Positions 1 through 8,942 of a DNA stretch of 39,768 bases are shown piece after piece. The translations under genes were made by a program, and so were the position numbers. The stretch lies in assembly GCA_002719315.1 (NCBI GenBank), contig PBHD01000012.1, positions 326,623 to 366,390 of the forward strand. The letters run 5' to 3'. The notes below the pieces were generated by a model, which had not been told where the DNA came from, searched no databases, and worked only from the letters and a program-made list of their open reading frames with translations. Numbering within the stretch: the stretch's first letter is position 1; each line of letters starts with the position of its first letter. This DNA comes from Flavobacteriaceae bacterium. GTDB lineage: Bacteria; Bacteroidota; Bacteroidia; Flavobacteriales; Flavobacteriaceae.

Positions 1-1094
1 TCTTTATTTCAAATATTGATGGTGACCATTTTTCTGAAAATATAAATAAAATAGATCCAGAAACTACTCTCTTCATAATTGTTTCCAAAACCTTTACGAC
101 TCAAGAAACTATTAATAATGCTGAAAAAATAAAGAAATGGTTTTTAAAAAAGACTAAAGCCAGTGGCATTGAAAAAAACTTTATAGCTGTTTCAACAAAT
201 ATTAAAAAAGTTAAGTCTTTTGGAATTTCACAAAAAAATATTTTCCCAATGTATGATTGGATTGGTGGGAGATTTTCTTTATGGAGCTCTGTAGGAATTA
301 GCATTTGTCTTTCAATAGGAGTAAAAAATTTTAAAAAATTAATCAAAGGTGCAAGATCAATGGATAATCATTTTGAAAAGACACCATTTGACAAAAATCT
401 TCCGATTATTTTAGGCGTTTTAAGTATTTGGTACAATAATTTTCATAACTCAGAAAGTGAAGCTGTTATCCCTTATTGTGAATATTTAAAAAATCTTCCG
501 AAATATTTACAACAAAGTGTAATGGAAAGCAATGGAAAAAGCGTTGATAGAAATGGAGATAAAATTAACTATCAGACGGGAACTATTATATGGGGTTCAA
601 CTGGTACAAATGCTCAACATGCCTTTTTTCAATTAATTCATCAAGGAACTAAATTGATTCCTTTAGATTTTATAGGATTTAAAAAACCTTTACATAAAGA
701 TGAAAAAAGTCATAAAAAATTAATGTCAAACTTTATTGCTCAAAGCAAGGCTTTAATGCTAGGAAAAGACATTGGCTCAGTAATTAAAGAATTAAATTCT
801 AATAATATAGAATCTGTTGAGATAGATAAAATATCTCCTTTTAAAGTTTTTGAAGGTAATAAACCATCTAACTCTATTTTAATTGATAAATTAAATCCTT
901 ATAACTTAGGAGCTTTAATTTCAATGTACGAACACAAAATTTTTGTACAAGGAATTATATGGAATATATATAGTTTTGATCAATGGGGGGTTGAATTAGG
1001 AAAGAAATTAGCAGATGAAATATTTAAAGATTTTTACTCAAAATCAAAAGAACACGATATTTCAACTGAAAATTTAATTGCCAAATTAAAATAA
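1..1094 (+). CDS. pgi: Glucose-6-phosphate isomerase (5' partial)
   Basis: Interconverts glucose-6-phosphate and fructose-6-phosphate in the cytoplasm (glycolysis/gluconeogenesis). The ORF track starts at an internal ATG at 249, but the frame is open back to base 3 and reads as PGI (SKTFTTQET, a phosphate-binding segment), so the gene enters from outside the window. About 363 C-terminal residues are present of the roughly 550 usual for the family. Visible signatures are DWIGGRFSLWSSVG, the catalytic Glu region MESNGKSVDRNG, the catalytic His region GTNAQHAFFQLIHQGTK and the C-terminal FDQWGVELGK with the active-site Lys. It converges on nadC with only 7 bp between stops. The sequence looks intact. 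Confidence 0.97.
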   Translation, partial: FISNIDGDHFSENINKIDPETTLFIIVSKTFTTQETINNAEKIKKWFLKKTKASGIEKNFIAVSTNIKKVKSFGISQKNIFPMYDWIGGRFSLWSSVGISICLSIGVKNFKKLIKGARSMDNHFEKTPFDKNLPIILGVLSIWYNNFHNSESEAVIPYCEYLKNLPKYLQQSVMESNGKSVDRNGDKINYQTGTIIWGSTGTNAQHAFFQLIHQGTKLIPLDFIGFKKPLHKDEKSHKKLMSNFIAQSKALMLGKDIGSVIKELNSNNIESVEIDKISPFKVFEGNKPSNSILIDKLNPYNLGALISMYEHKIFVQGIIWNIYSFDQWGVELGKKLADEIFKDFYSKSKEHDISTENLIAKLK

Positions 1095-1101
1095 TTCTTT
1101 C

Positions 1102-1968
1102 CTATTTACTTACTTTAAGACTAATGTCAATTGGCTTTGCAGAATGAGTTAAGCATCCTAAGGAAATAAAATTCACCCCAGTTTTAGCAATAGCTAAAAT
1201 ATTAGATTTATCAATATTCCCAGAAGCTTCTGTTGGCTTTTTATTACCAATTAAACTTAGAGCTTTTTTAATTTCATTAATATCCATATTATCAAGTAAA
1301 ATTCTTGTTACAATATTATAATTTAAGACGTCTTTTACCTCTTTTAAATTTCTTGTTTCAACTATTAAATCATATTCTTTACCTAAACCTGATAAATACC
1401 TTTTTGTTTTTTCTAAAACTAGATTGACTCCTCCTCCAAAATCTATATGATTGTCTTTAATCATTAAAGCATCATATAATCCCATCCTATGATTATTTCC
1501 TCCTCCTATTAGGACTGCCCATTTTTCTGGATATCTAAAATTAGGGGTAGTTTTTCTTGTATCAAGTAATTTACAACTCGTTTTAGATATAATTTTTTTA
1601 TATCTACTTGTAAGACTTGCAATACCTGACATCCTTTGAATACAATTAAGTACTAATCTTTCCATAGCTAAAATAGATAGGGAATTTCCTTCAACAATAA
1701 AGCCTTTTGTTCCGGCATTTACTTTATCTCCATCATTAACTAAATATCTAAAATTAATTTTGCTATCATATTTTTTATAAATAATTTCAGCTAATTCTAA
1801 TCCAGCGATTACACAATTTTCTTTAACTATAAGAACTGCTATACCTTTATCATTTTTTGATAAAGATGCTTTACTAGAATGATCAATACTATTTAGATCT
1901 TCTTTGATGGCATTATTTATAAAAAAATTTATTTCTTTTTTATAATTTATATAAAAATCATTTTTCAT
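1102..1968 (-). CDS. nadC: Nicotinate-nucleotide diphosphorylase (carboxylating), quinolinate phosphoribosyltransferase
   Basis: Converts quinolinate and PRPP to nicotinate mononucleotide, CO2 and PPi, the step joining the de novo pathway to NAD. At 288 aa it is the normal family length. Hallmarks are LDTRKTTPNFR, GGGNNHRMGLYDALMIKDNH (PRPP/quinolinate contacts) and EASGNI near residue 247. The start ATG overlaps the last 11 nt of nadB, so it is co-transcribed as the third gene of nadA-nadB-nadC and probably translationally coupled. No missing key residue is seen. Confidence 0.96.
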   Translation of the reverse strand: MKNDFYINYKKEINFFINNAIKEDLNSIDHSSKASLSKNDKGIAVLIVKENCVIAGLELAEIIYKKYDSKINFRYLVNDGDKVNAGTKGFIVEGNSLSILAMERLVLNCIQRMSGIASLTSRYKKIISKTSCKLLDTRKTTPNFRYPEKWAVLIGGGNNHRMGLYDALMIKDNHIDFGGGVNLVLEKTKRYLSGLGKEYDLIVETRNLKEVKDVLNYNIVTRILLDNMDINEIKKALSLIGNKKPTEASGNIDKSNILAIAKTGVNFISLGCLTHSAKPIDISLKVSK

Positions 1969-3505
1969 TATCTATATTATAAAAAACTCCTTTATTAATT
2001 TTAATCTTTTGAGCTTGCTTAATTAATAAATATGAAATACTTACCATGTTTCTTAGTTCACTTAAACTCTGGGTAAGTTTATTTTTATTATATAAACGAG
2101 TTACCTGATTATAAATATTTAATACTATATTTTCAGCTTCATTTAGTCCTCCATTAAATTTAAAAATTCCAACTTTATTATTCATAGTTTTTTGCAACTC
2201 TTTTCTCAAAATATTCTCTTCTTTAATAATCTCACTACTTATAAATTTTTCTCCTTTCCAACTTGGAACATTAAAAGCTAAACTATTATTTGAACTAATA
2301 AATTTTGAAACATCAACAGCTGCTCTATGAGAAAAAACTAAAGATTCTAATAAAGAATTAGAAGCTAATCTATTAGCTCCATGAAGACCAGTAGATGAAC
2401 ACTCTCCAATAGCATATAAACTCTTCAAACTTGACTCACCATTTTCATTTACTTTTATACCTCCGCAAAAATAATGAGCTGCAGGAACAATTGGGATCAT
2501 ATCTGATGGCAATTTTATTCCAACTGATAAACAGTTGCTATATATTTTAGGAAAATACTTTTTCCACTTTTTTCTTTCAATTGAACTGCCATCAAGATAA
2601 ACATATTTACTGTTTAAATTATGCATTTCCATTTGGATAGCTCTTGCGACAATATCTCTTGGAGCTAATTCTCCTCTGGAATCATATTTTTTCATAAAAA
2701 GTTCTCCTTTTGAATTTCTTAAAAAAGCGCCTGCACCTCTTACCGCCTCAGAAATCAAAAAGGTTTTGTTATTTATTTTATGGTATAAAGCTGTAGGATG
2801 AAATTGAACAAATGGAAGATTTTCCATAAAAATTTTAGCTCTATATGCTGCTCCTAAACCATCGCCAGTTGCAATACTAGGATTTGTAGAGTGTGAATAT
2901 ATATTTCCTGCACCTCCAGTTGATAAAACCGTAACCCTAGCAGCTATTTTAATTATCTCTTCTTTTTCTTTTGAAATCACATAAGCACCATAACATTTAT
3001 TATGGTTAGTTTTAGTATGATGATCTGTAATTAAATCTACTAATGTATGATTTTCAAAAATTTCAATATTCTTGAATGATTTAACTTTTTCAATAAGTTT
3101 TTTTTGAATCTCCTCTCCAGTCTGATCTTTATGATGTAATATTCTATTTTCAGAATGCCCCCCTTCTCTGGCTAGATCTAATTTGTTATTGTGAGTATCA
3201 AATTTTGTCCCCCATAAAATTAATTCTCTTATTCTCTCACTTCCTTCTTTTATTACAAAATCTACAACCTTTTTATTACATTCTCCTGCTCCAGCTTTTA
3301 ATGTATCATCTATATGTTTTTTGAATGAATCTTTTTTGAAATTTGATACTACAGCTATACCACCTTGAGCATACCGAGTATTAGTTTCCATTATATTAGA
3401 TTTAGAAATTAAAGTAATTCTAATATTAGAATTGATTAAAGCTAACTTTATAGAAAATGTAATTCCTGAAATCCCCGATCCAATAACTAATACATCTGAA
3501 ACCAT
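1958..3505 (-). CDS. nadB: L-aspartate oxidase
   Basis: FAD-dependent oxidation of L-aspartate to iminoaspartate, which NadA condenses with dihydroxyacetone phosphate. At 515 aa it is standard length. The N-terminal dinucleotide-binding GSGISG (residues ~8-13) is followed by TNTRYAQGGIAVV, REGGHSENRILHHKDQTG (a substrate/FAD region typical of the fumarate reductase/succinate dehydrogenase flavoprotein superfamily), FVQFHPTALYH, EAVRGAGAFLRN and the C-terminal FAD motif GECSSTGLHGANRLASNSL. It lies 3 bp after nadA and overlaps nadC by 11 nt, giving a compact NAD-synthesis operon. Confidence 0.97.
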   Translation of the reverse strand: MVSDVLVIGSGISGITFSIKLALINSNIRITLISKSNIMETNTRYAQGGIAVVSNFKKDSFKKHIDDTLKAGAGECNKKVVDFVIKEGSERIRELILWGTKFDTHNNKLDLAREGGHSENRILHHKDQTGEEIQKKLIEKVKSFKNIEIFENHTLVDLITDHHTKTNHNKCYGAYVISKEKEEIIKIAARVTVLSTGGAGNIYSHSTNPSIATGDGLGAAYRAKIFMENLPFVQFHPTALYHKINNKTFLISEAVRGAGAFLRNSKGELFMKKYDSRGELAPRDIVARAIQMEMHNLNSKYVYLDGSSIERKKWKKYFPKIYSNCLSVGIKLPSDMIPIVPAAHYFCGGIKVNENGESSLKSLYAIGECSSTGLHGANRLASNSLLESLVFSHRAAVDVSKFISSNNSLAFNVPSWKGEKFISSEIIKEENILRKELQKTMNNKVGIFKFNGGLNEAENIVLNIYNQVTRLYNKNKLTQSLSELRNMVSISYLLIKQAQKIKINKGVFYNIDNEK

Positions 3506-3508
3506 TGA

Positions 3509-4504
3509 TCAGCCTAATTCTAACATTCTCTCAATTGGCTTTTTTGCTTTTGAAATAATTTCTTTTGATAAATTAACTTCAGGTAATTCATATAATAAAC
3601 AATTATATAGTTTATCTAAAGTATTCATTTTCATATATGCACATTCACTACAAGCACATGAGTCATCTTGAACTGGAGCAGGAATAAAAATTTTATCAGG
3701 ACACTTTTTTTTCATCTCATGTAAAATTCCGACTTCAGTGGCTACAATATATTTTTTTGATAAATCTCTTTGAACAAAATTTAACAACCCAGTTGTGCTT
3801 CCCACAAAACTAGCGAAATCTAGTATTACAGAATCACTTTCAGGATGAGCAATAAATTTAGCATCAGGGTTCTCATTAGAAAGTTTTAAAATTTTATCAA
3901 ACGAAAATGCTTCATGAACAATACAAGATCCATTCCATAAAATCATATTTCTTCCTGTTTCTTTTATTAAGTACTTTCCTAAATTTTTATCAGGTGCAAA
4001 AATTATTTCTTTATCATTAGGAATTGACTCTATTACTTTTTTAGCATTACTAGAAGTACAAACTATATCACTTAAAGTTTTAATTTCTGCAGAACAATTA
4101 ATATAAGTCACTACAATCGCATTTGGATATTTTTTTTTAAATAATTTAAAATCTCTAGGGGGACAAGAATCTGCAAGTGAACATCCAGCCTTTAAATCTG
4201 GTAAAAGAACCTTTTTGCTTGGATTAACAATTTTAGCAGTTTCAGCCATAAAATGAACACCTGCCATAACTATCTTATCATTATTAATCTTTGAAGCCAT
4301 TTGAGCCAAATAAAGACTGTCCCCTAAATAATCAGCTAATTCTTGAATAAGAGGATCCTGATAATAATGAACTAAAAGAACAGCATTTTTTTCTTTTTTT
4401 AATTTTTTTATTTCTTTAATTAAATTAAGCTTCTTCGGGATAGGTATATCCAAAAAACCTTTATTAGTGACTTTTTTAACTAAATTATTCTCTTTCAAAC
4501 TCAT
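3509..4504 (-). CDS. nadA: Quinolinate synthase
   Basis: 4Fe-4S enzyme that condenses iminoaspartate with dihydroxyacetone phosphate to quinolinate. At 331 aa it is normal length. The cluster-ligand regions are visible: PDLKAGCSLADSC (~residue 105), NGSCIVHEAFS (~195) and the C-terminal CxCxxC-like DDSCACSECAYM (~285). HFMAETAKIVNP and ATEVGILHEM also match the family. It is the first gene of nadABC. A good Bacteroidota promoter (TTTG-N20-TAAATTTG) sits about 35 bp upstream, its -33 box inside the last codons of recJ. ATG is the only reasonable start. Confidence 0.97.
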   Translation of the reverse strand: MSLKENNLVKKVTNKGFLDIPIPKKLNLIKEIKKLKKEKNAVLLVHYYQDPLIQELADYLGDSLYLAQMASKINNDKIVMAGVHFMAETAKIVNPSKKVLLPDLKAGCSLADSCPPRDFKLFKKKYPNAIVVTYINCSAEIKTLSDIVCTSSNAKKVIESIPNDKEIIFAPDKNLGKYLIKETGRNMILWNGSCIVHEAFSFDKILKLSNENPDAKFIAHPESDSVILDFASFVGSTTGLLNFVQRDLSKKYIVATEVGILHEMKKKCPDKIFIPAPVQDDSCACSECAYMKMNTLDKLYNCLLYELPEVNLSKEIISKAKKPIERMLELG

Positions 4505-4536
4505 TTATGTAGTTGTATTAGTATAAACTAAAAAGA

Positions 4537-4568
4537 CAAATTTAACTTTACTTAATCATTTAATCAAA
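4537..4568 (-). promoter_or_regulatory. Predicted Bacteroidota-type promoter of nadABC
   Basis: On the minus strand TTTG (4568-4565) is followed after 20 nt by TAAATTTG (4544-4537), matching the phylum's sigma-A consensus (TTTG, 19-21 nt, TAnnTTTG). It predicts a start site about 25-30 nt before the nadA ATG. The -33 box lies within the last codons of recJ. Confidence 0.6.
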
Positions 4569-6251
4569 TCTAAAATCTTTTACATTTAATTCAATATTAT
4601 TTTTTCCATTAAATTCATTTCTATGAATGGAATAAAGTATGGAAAAAAAAATTTTTTTCTTTATTTCAGAAATGTAATTTCCTTTTGAAAATGCAATACC
4701 TGACATTATCCCTCCATGACTATCTATAACTTCAATTCTTAAATGATCTTTATCTTTTCCAACTAAACGAGATGCTCCTGTGTCTTGACATTTATGAGTA
4801 ACAAACAATGGTATGCTATTTTTAGGTCCAAAAGGAGCTAATTGATCTAATATTCTATAAAGTTTATTATTTATGTCATTAAATTTGATTTCTGAATCAT
4901 AATTAATTGATCTAATTCTTTGATCTTCGGAAATAGAACTTTTAACATTTTCCTCAAACATTTTTTTAAACTCATCTAATTTATTTTTTTTTAAAGTGAG
5001 TCCCGCGGCATATTTATGGCCTCCGAATTGAGTCAAAACATTTTTACACTTTTTTAAAACATTATAAATATCAAGCCCTTTTACAGATCTAACAGATCCA
5101 ACAATTAAATTCTCAGATTTTGTTAAAACAATTGTGGGTTTATAATAATAATCAACTAGTTTAGATGCAACTATTCCTATAATTCCCTTATGCCAATCTT
5201 CATTGTATACCGTAATTGAAAATGTATTTTTATCTTTTTTATTGCCTATCTCCTCGATCGCTTCATTAATCATTATTTCTTGTTTTATTCTTCTTTCGGT
5301 ATTGAAAAATTCAATTTTTTTAGATAAACCATTTATATACTTATCATTTTTCTGGATTAATAATTCAACTGATTTCATTGCTTTATCCATTCTACCTGAA
5401 GAATTAATTCTTGGAGCAATTCTAAAAATCAGATCATTTATTTTAATCTTTGAATTAACTGAATTAATCATTTCTCTCAGACCAACTCTAGGATTTTTAT
5501 TGATTTGTTCAATCCCATAAAAAGATAAAATTCTATTTTCATCAATTAAGGGAACTATATCTGCAGCAATCGCTATAGAAACTAAATCTAAATATAATTT
5601 TAAATCATCGAAAGGTCTATTATTTACAATATTTAATGCTTGAATTAGCTTAAAGCCAATTCCACATCCACATAATTCTTTAAATGGATAATTACAATCT
5701 TTTCTTTTTGGATCCAAAACTGCAACTGCATTTGGTATATTTTCTAACGGTATATGATGATCACAAATAATAAAATCAATTTCTAATTCATTGGCATAAT
5801 CAATTTTATCAAAAGCAGTTATTCCACAATCTAATGAAATAATTAATTTAACTTTTTCACTTCTAGCATAATCTATTCCTTCTATAGAAATTCCATACCC
5901 TTCTTTATATCTATCTGGAATATATTTAATGATATTAGAATAATTTTTGATTAAATATGAATATACAAGAGCTACTGATGTAACTCCATCAACATCGTAA
6001 TCACCATATATTAATATCTTTTCTTTTTTTGAAATCGCTTTTTGAATTCTGTCAACTGCAATGTTCATATCCTTCATTAAAAAAGGATCATATAAATCAT
6101 TAAGATTTGGCCTAAAAAATTTTTTTGCTTTATTAAAAGTATTAACTCCTCTTTGAATAAGAATTTTAGAAATTAATAAATCAACAGAAAGTTCTTTTGC
6201 TAATGAATCAATTTCATTTTGATTTGGAGTATTTATTTTAACCCAATTCAT
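4560..6251 (-). CDS. recJ: Single-stranded-DNA-specific exonuclease RecJ
   Basis: 5'-3' ssDNA exonuclease of recombination and mismatch/base-excision repair. DHH-superfamily motifs occur in order: GDYDVDGVTSVAL (metal-binding Asp cluster), SLDCGITA, ICDHHIP (the DHH triad, ~residue 163) and CGCGIGFKL; the DHHA1 motif FGGHKYAAGL is near residue 410, followed by an OB-like C-terminal domain. The ORF track starts at 6275 (MLAKNRVLMNW...), but that extension overlaps the end of rsmI. I choose the internal ATG at 6251, because the family begins around MNWV and this start sits 7 nt after the rsmI stop; it gives 563 aa. No Shine-Dalgarno helps either choice. Confidence 0.94.
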   Translation of the reverse strand: MNWVKINTPNQNEIDSLAKELSVDLLISKILIQRGVNTFNKAKKFFRPNLNDLYDPFLMKDMNIAVDRIQKAISKKEKILIYGDYDVDGVTSVALVYSYLIKNYSNIIKYIPDRYKEGYGISIEGIDYARSEKVKLIISLDCGITAFDKIDYANELEIDFIICDHHIPLENIPNAVAVLDPKRKDCNYPFKELCGCGIGFKLIQALNIVNNRPFDDLKLYLDLVSIAIAADIVPLIDENRILSFYGIEQINKNPRVGLREMINSVNSKIKINDLIFRIAPRINSSGRMDKAMKSVELLIQKNDKYINGLSKKIEFFNTERRIKQEIMINEAIEEIGNKKDKNTFSITVYNEDWHKGIIGIVASKLVDYYYKPTIVLTKSENLIVGSVRSVKGLDIYNVLKKCKNVLTQFGGHKYAAGLTLKKNKLDEFKKMFEENVKSSISEDQRIRSINYDSEIKFNDINNKLYRILDQLAPFGPKNSIPLFVTHKCQDTGASRLVGKDKDHLRIEVIDSHGGIMSGIAFSKGNYISEIKKKIFFSILYSIHRNEFNGKNNIELNVKDFRFD

Positions 6252-6258
6252 TAATACC

Positions 6259-6930
6259 CTATTTTTTGCCAGCAATACAAATTACAAATTCTCCTTTAGG
6301 TTTTTTTCTTTCTATGAAAGATATGGCTTCCAATAAATTTCCTCTAAAATTTTCCTCATGTATTTTTGTCAACTCTCTAGATATAGATATTTTTCTTTCT
6401 CTTCCAAAAAAAGGAATCAAATCATTTAATGTTTTAATTATTCTGTGAGGTGACTCAAAAATAACAAGAGATCTTTTTTCCTCAGACAAAAATTCAAGTC
6501 TTTTTTTTCTAGATTTTTTTAATGGTAAAAACCCTTCAAAAACAAATTTATCAGTGGGAAATCCACTTTGAACAAGTGAAGGTATAATAGCAGTCGCTCC
6601 TGGAAGACATTCAATTAAATAATTATTACCAACTACTTCTCTAATTAAAAGGTATCCAGGATCAGATATTCCTGGAGTTCCTGCATCAGAAATTAACGCT
6701 AAAACCTTACCTGATTTTATTTTATCAATGAAATAATTTAATTTACTATGCTCATTATGTATATGAAAACTTTCGCAAGAAGTTTTTATTTCATAATATT
6801 TTAAAAGCTTAAGACTATTTCTCGTATCTTCTGCAAGAATTAAATCAACATTTTTCAAAACTTCTATTGCACGGTAAGTTATATCCTTTAGGTTTCCTAT
6901 AGGTGTTGGGACAATATATAAAGAGGTCAT
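6259..6930 (-). CDS. rsmI: 16S rRNA (cytidine1402-2'-O)-methyltransferase
   Basis: SAM-dependent enzyme that 2'-O-methylates C1402 in the decoding centre of 16S rRNA. It belongs to the tetrapyrrole-methylase fold: N-terminal IVPTPIGNLKDITYRA, then LAEDTRNSLKLLKYY, the SAM-binding LISDAGTPGISDPG (~residue 80) and FESPHRI (~160). At 223 aa it is typical of Bacteroidota versions, which lack the longer C-terminal extension seen in Escherichia coli. It lies 9 bp after the hypothetical gene at 6940 and 7 bp before recJ. Confidence 0.95.
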   Translation of the reverse strand: MTSLYIVPTPIGNLKDITYRAIEVLKNVDLILAEDTRNSLKLLKYYEIKTSCESFHIHNEHSKLNYFIDKIKSGKVLALISDAGTPGISDPGYLLIREVVGNNYLIECLPGATAIIPSLVQSGFPTDKFVFEGFLPLKKSRKKRLEFLSEEKRSLVIFESPHRIIKTLNDLIPFFGRERKISISRELTKIHEENFRGNLLEAISFIERKKPKGEFVICIAGKK

Positions 6931-6939
6931 AATATAAAT

Positions 6940-7596
6940 CTACTGAAAAAGTTTAGACAAAACTTCTAAAAATCTTTTTTCATAATCTTCTTTTCCTTCC
7001 CAATTGTCATACTCAGGTTTAATCATTGTCAAGATAAAATTTTCAACTTCCTCAAAATTTGAAAAGGTAGCAATTTGGGAAATTACCCTTTGATATTCTG
7101 ATTTATTGTCCAAAAATAAATATTTTGTGAATGCTAATCTATCATTTAAGTCAATGTGAAGTCCCTTCATAAATTTATCGTTAACATTTTCTTTTAACTC
7201 CTTAGCAGAATCTTTATTTTTATATTTTTCAACAAATATTGGATCTTCAGAAACATTTAATAAAGGATTTTTTTCTTCAATTTTTTCAGGCATTTCAGTA
7301 ACAATATCTTTTATCTTTTCAATTAGAGGTTCAACTTCTAATTTAGAATTTTGATTTATTAAATCCTCTTCAGACTCTGAAATTCCAATTATTTCATTTA
7401 GTATTAAATTTAATTGATTCTCTTGAATTTCCCAATTCGTTATATTATTCTTCTTTAAAAAACGATAAACAGACAAAACTTCATTCAATTGTCCTACTTT
7501 ATGAAAAACATCTTCTTCATTGATTGATTTTTTGTTATCTAAATCAATTATTTCATTTGCAATTTTTACAAGTGCTTTTTTTATTTTTTTATTCAT
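6940..7596 (-). CDS. Conserved Flavobacteriia hypothetical protein (218 aa)
   Basis: Function unknown. It is soluble, with no signal peptide or membrane segment and a very charged composition. The N-terminal third is helical and basic, followed by an acidic disordered stretch (~75-130). The C-terminal third is a compact conserved block, DLNDRLAFTKYLF ... FSNFEEVENFILTMIKP ... KEDYEKRFLEVLSKLF. From memory this type of C-terminal block recurs in hypothetical proteins encoded next to rsmI in flavobacteria. It precedes rsmI and recJ with 9-bp spacing, so it is probably co-transcribed with rRNA-modification and DNA-repair genes. Confidence 0.8.
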   Translation of the reverse strand: MNKKIKKALVKIANEIIDLDNKKSINEEDVFHKVGQLNEVLSVYRFLKKNNITNWEIQENQLNLILNEIIGISESEEDLINQNSKLEVEPLIEKIKDIVTEMPEKIEEKNPLLNVSEDPIFVEKYKNKDSAKELKENVNDKFMKGLHIDLNDRLAFTKYLFLDNKSEYQRVISQIATFSNFEEVENFILTMIKPEYDNWEGKEDYEKRFLEVLSKLFQ

Positions 7597-7750
7597 AATT
7601 TAAAAGACTAAATCTGATATAATTTTTGATATATTTACTTGGAATTTTTACTTAAAATGAAAAGTACAAAATGTTTTTGTAATATACTTTATCTTAAAAA
7701 TAATTTAAGTTCAAATAATTAATTTATTATATTTTTTAACCATTCATTAA

Positions 7751-8842
7751 TTGAATTCTTTAAATATTTTTCTAAAAAACCTAGACCACAATTTTTATAC
7801 AATAAAAAGTAAGCTTAAAAATTCTACAAAATTAATTGGTGTTGTTAAAGCAAATGCATACGGTAGCGACTCATTAATAATTGCAAAAAGATTAGAATCA
7901 CTTGGAATAGATATGATTGCTGTAGCTTATACTTCCGAAGGAATATATTTAAAAAAAAATAAAATAAATATCCCTATTCTTGTTTTTTATCCCCAAATAG
8001 AATCTTTAAAAGATCTTTATAAATATAGGCTTGAACCTGCAATATATTCTAAGTTAATTTTTAAAAAATTCAATGAGCTAATTGAAGAAAAATCCTACAA
8101 AAAGTATCCAATTCATATTAAATACAATACTGGTTTAAATCGAATTGGTTTTAACTCAAATGAAACCACTTGGATAATAAAATCTTTAAATAAAAGTTCA
8201 CTTGCTTTAAAAAGTGTTTATTCTCATCTTTCTATGAGTGAAGAAAAAAAACCTAGTAAAATTTCTGAAAAACAAATTAATGTTTTTAAAAATATCATTG
8301 AAAATTATCAAAATAATAAAAACATTAAACCTTTTTTTCATCTTCTTAACAGTTCTGGAATTTTTAATTATCCTAATCTCGAGTTAGATGCAGTTAGACC
8401 AGGTATATCTTTATATGGATATGCTAACAATTTTCATTGGGATAAAAAGCTTTTACCAATAAGTTCTTTAACAACTAAGATTTTTCAAATTCATAAAATT
8501 AAAAAAGGAGAAAGTGTTGGTTATAATAAAGGATGGTTTGCAAAAAGGAATTCCAAAATAGGAGTAATTCCAATAGGTCATGCAGACGGAATTCCAAGAT
8601 CATTTGGAATGCAAAAAGGATGGTTTACCATTAAAAATAAAAAAGCATATATAATTGGAAATGTTTGTATGGATATAATTATGATAGATATAACTGAAAT
8701 AAATTGTAAAGTGGGTGATAAAGCAATACTTTTTGGTAATAAAATCTCTGCTGCATCAATTGCTGAAAATTGTAATACTATTTCTTATGAATTGTTATCT
8801 AATATTTCAAATAGGATTCCTAGGAATTTCATTGAAAATTAA
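7751..8842 (+). CDS. alr: Alanine racemase (TTG start)
   Basis: PLP enzyme that interconverts L- and D-alanine for peptidoglycan. At 363 aa it is normal length. The PLP lysine lies in GVVKANAYGSD (K33) and the catalytic tyrosine in SVGYNKGW (~residue 257); HIKYNTGLNRIGF and RPGISLYGY also match the family. The start must be TTG at 7751: an in-frame TAA is immediately upstream (7748-7750), the first in-frame ATG is past residue 50, and the N-terminal region aligns with the family from this point. The 154-bp gap upstream shows no clear TAnnTTTG promoter. asd follows 100 bp later from its own promoter. Confidence 0.95.
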   Translation: MNSLNIFLKNLDHNFYTIKSKLKNSTKLIGVVKANAYGSDSLIIAKRLESLGIDMIAVAYTSEGIYLKKNKINIPILVFYPQIESLKDLYKYRLEPAIYSKLIFKKFNELIEEKSYKKYPIHIKYNTGLNRIGFNSNETTWIIKSLNKSSLALKSVYSHLSMSEEKKPSKISEKQINVFKNIIENYQNNKNIKPFFHLLNSSGIFNYPNLELDAVRPGISLYGYANNFHWDKKLLPISSLTTKIFQIHKIKKGESVGYNKGWFAKRNSKIGVIPIGHADGIPRSFGMQKGWFTIKNKKAYIIGNVCMDIIMIDITEINCKVGDKAILFGNKISAASIAENCNTISYELLSNISNRIPRNFIEN

Positions 8843-8897
8843 ATATTGTTTTAATAATAACATTACCATGATTTTTTGATATAATAAAGTTGTAGTT

Positions 8898-8928
8898 TTT
8901 GAAGCATAAATTTTAAATCTTACTTTTG
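8898..8928 (+). promoter_or_regulatory. Predicted Bacteroidota-type promoter of asd
   Basis: TTTG (8898-8901), a 19-nt spacer, then TACTTTTG (8921-8928): an exact match to the Bacteroidota consensus with optimal spacing. The asd ATG is at 8943, so the predicted 5' leader is only about 10 nt and the mRNA would be nearly leaderless. Confidence 0.65.
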
Positions 8929-8942
8929 GAAAAAATTTTTTT

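Noticed and set aside
249-1094. Track start of pgi at 249
   Set aside because: The reading frame continues to the window edge with PGI sequence, so 249 is an internal Met.
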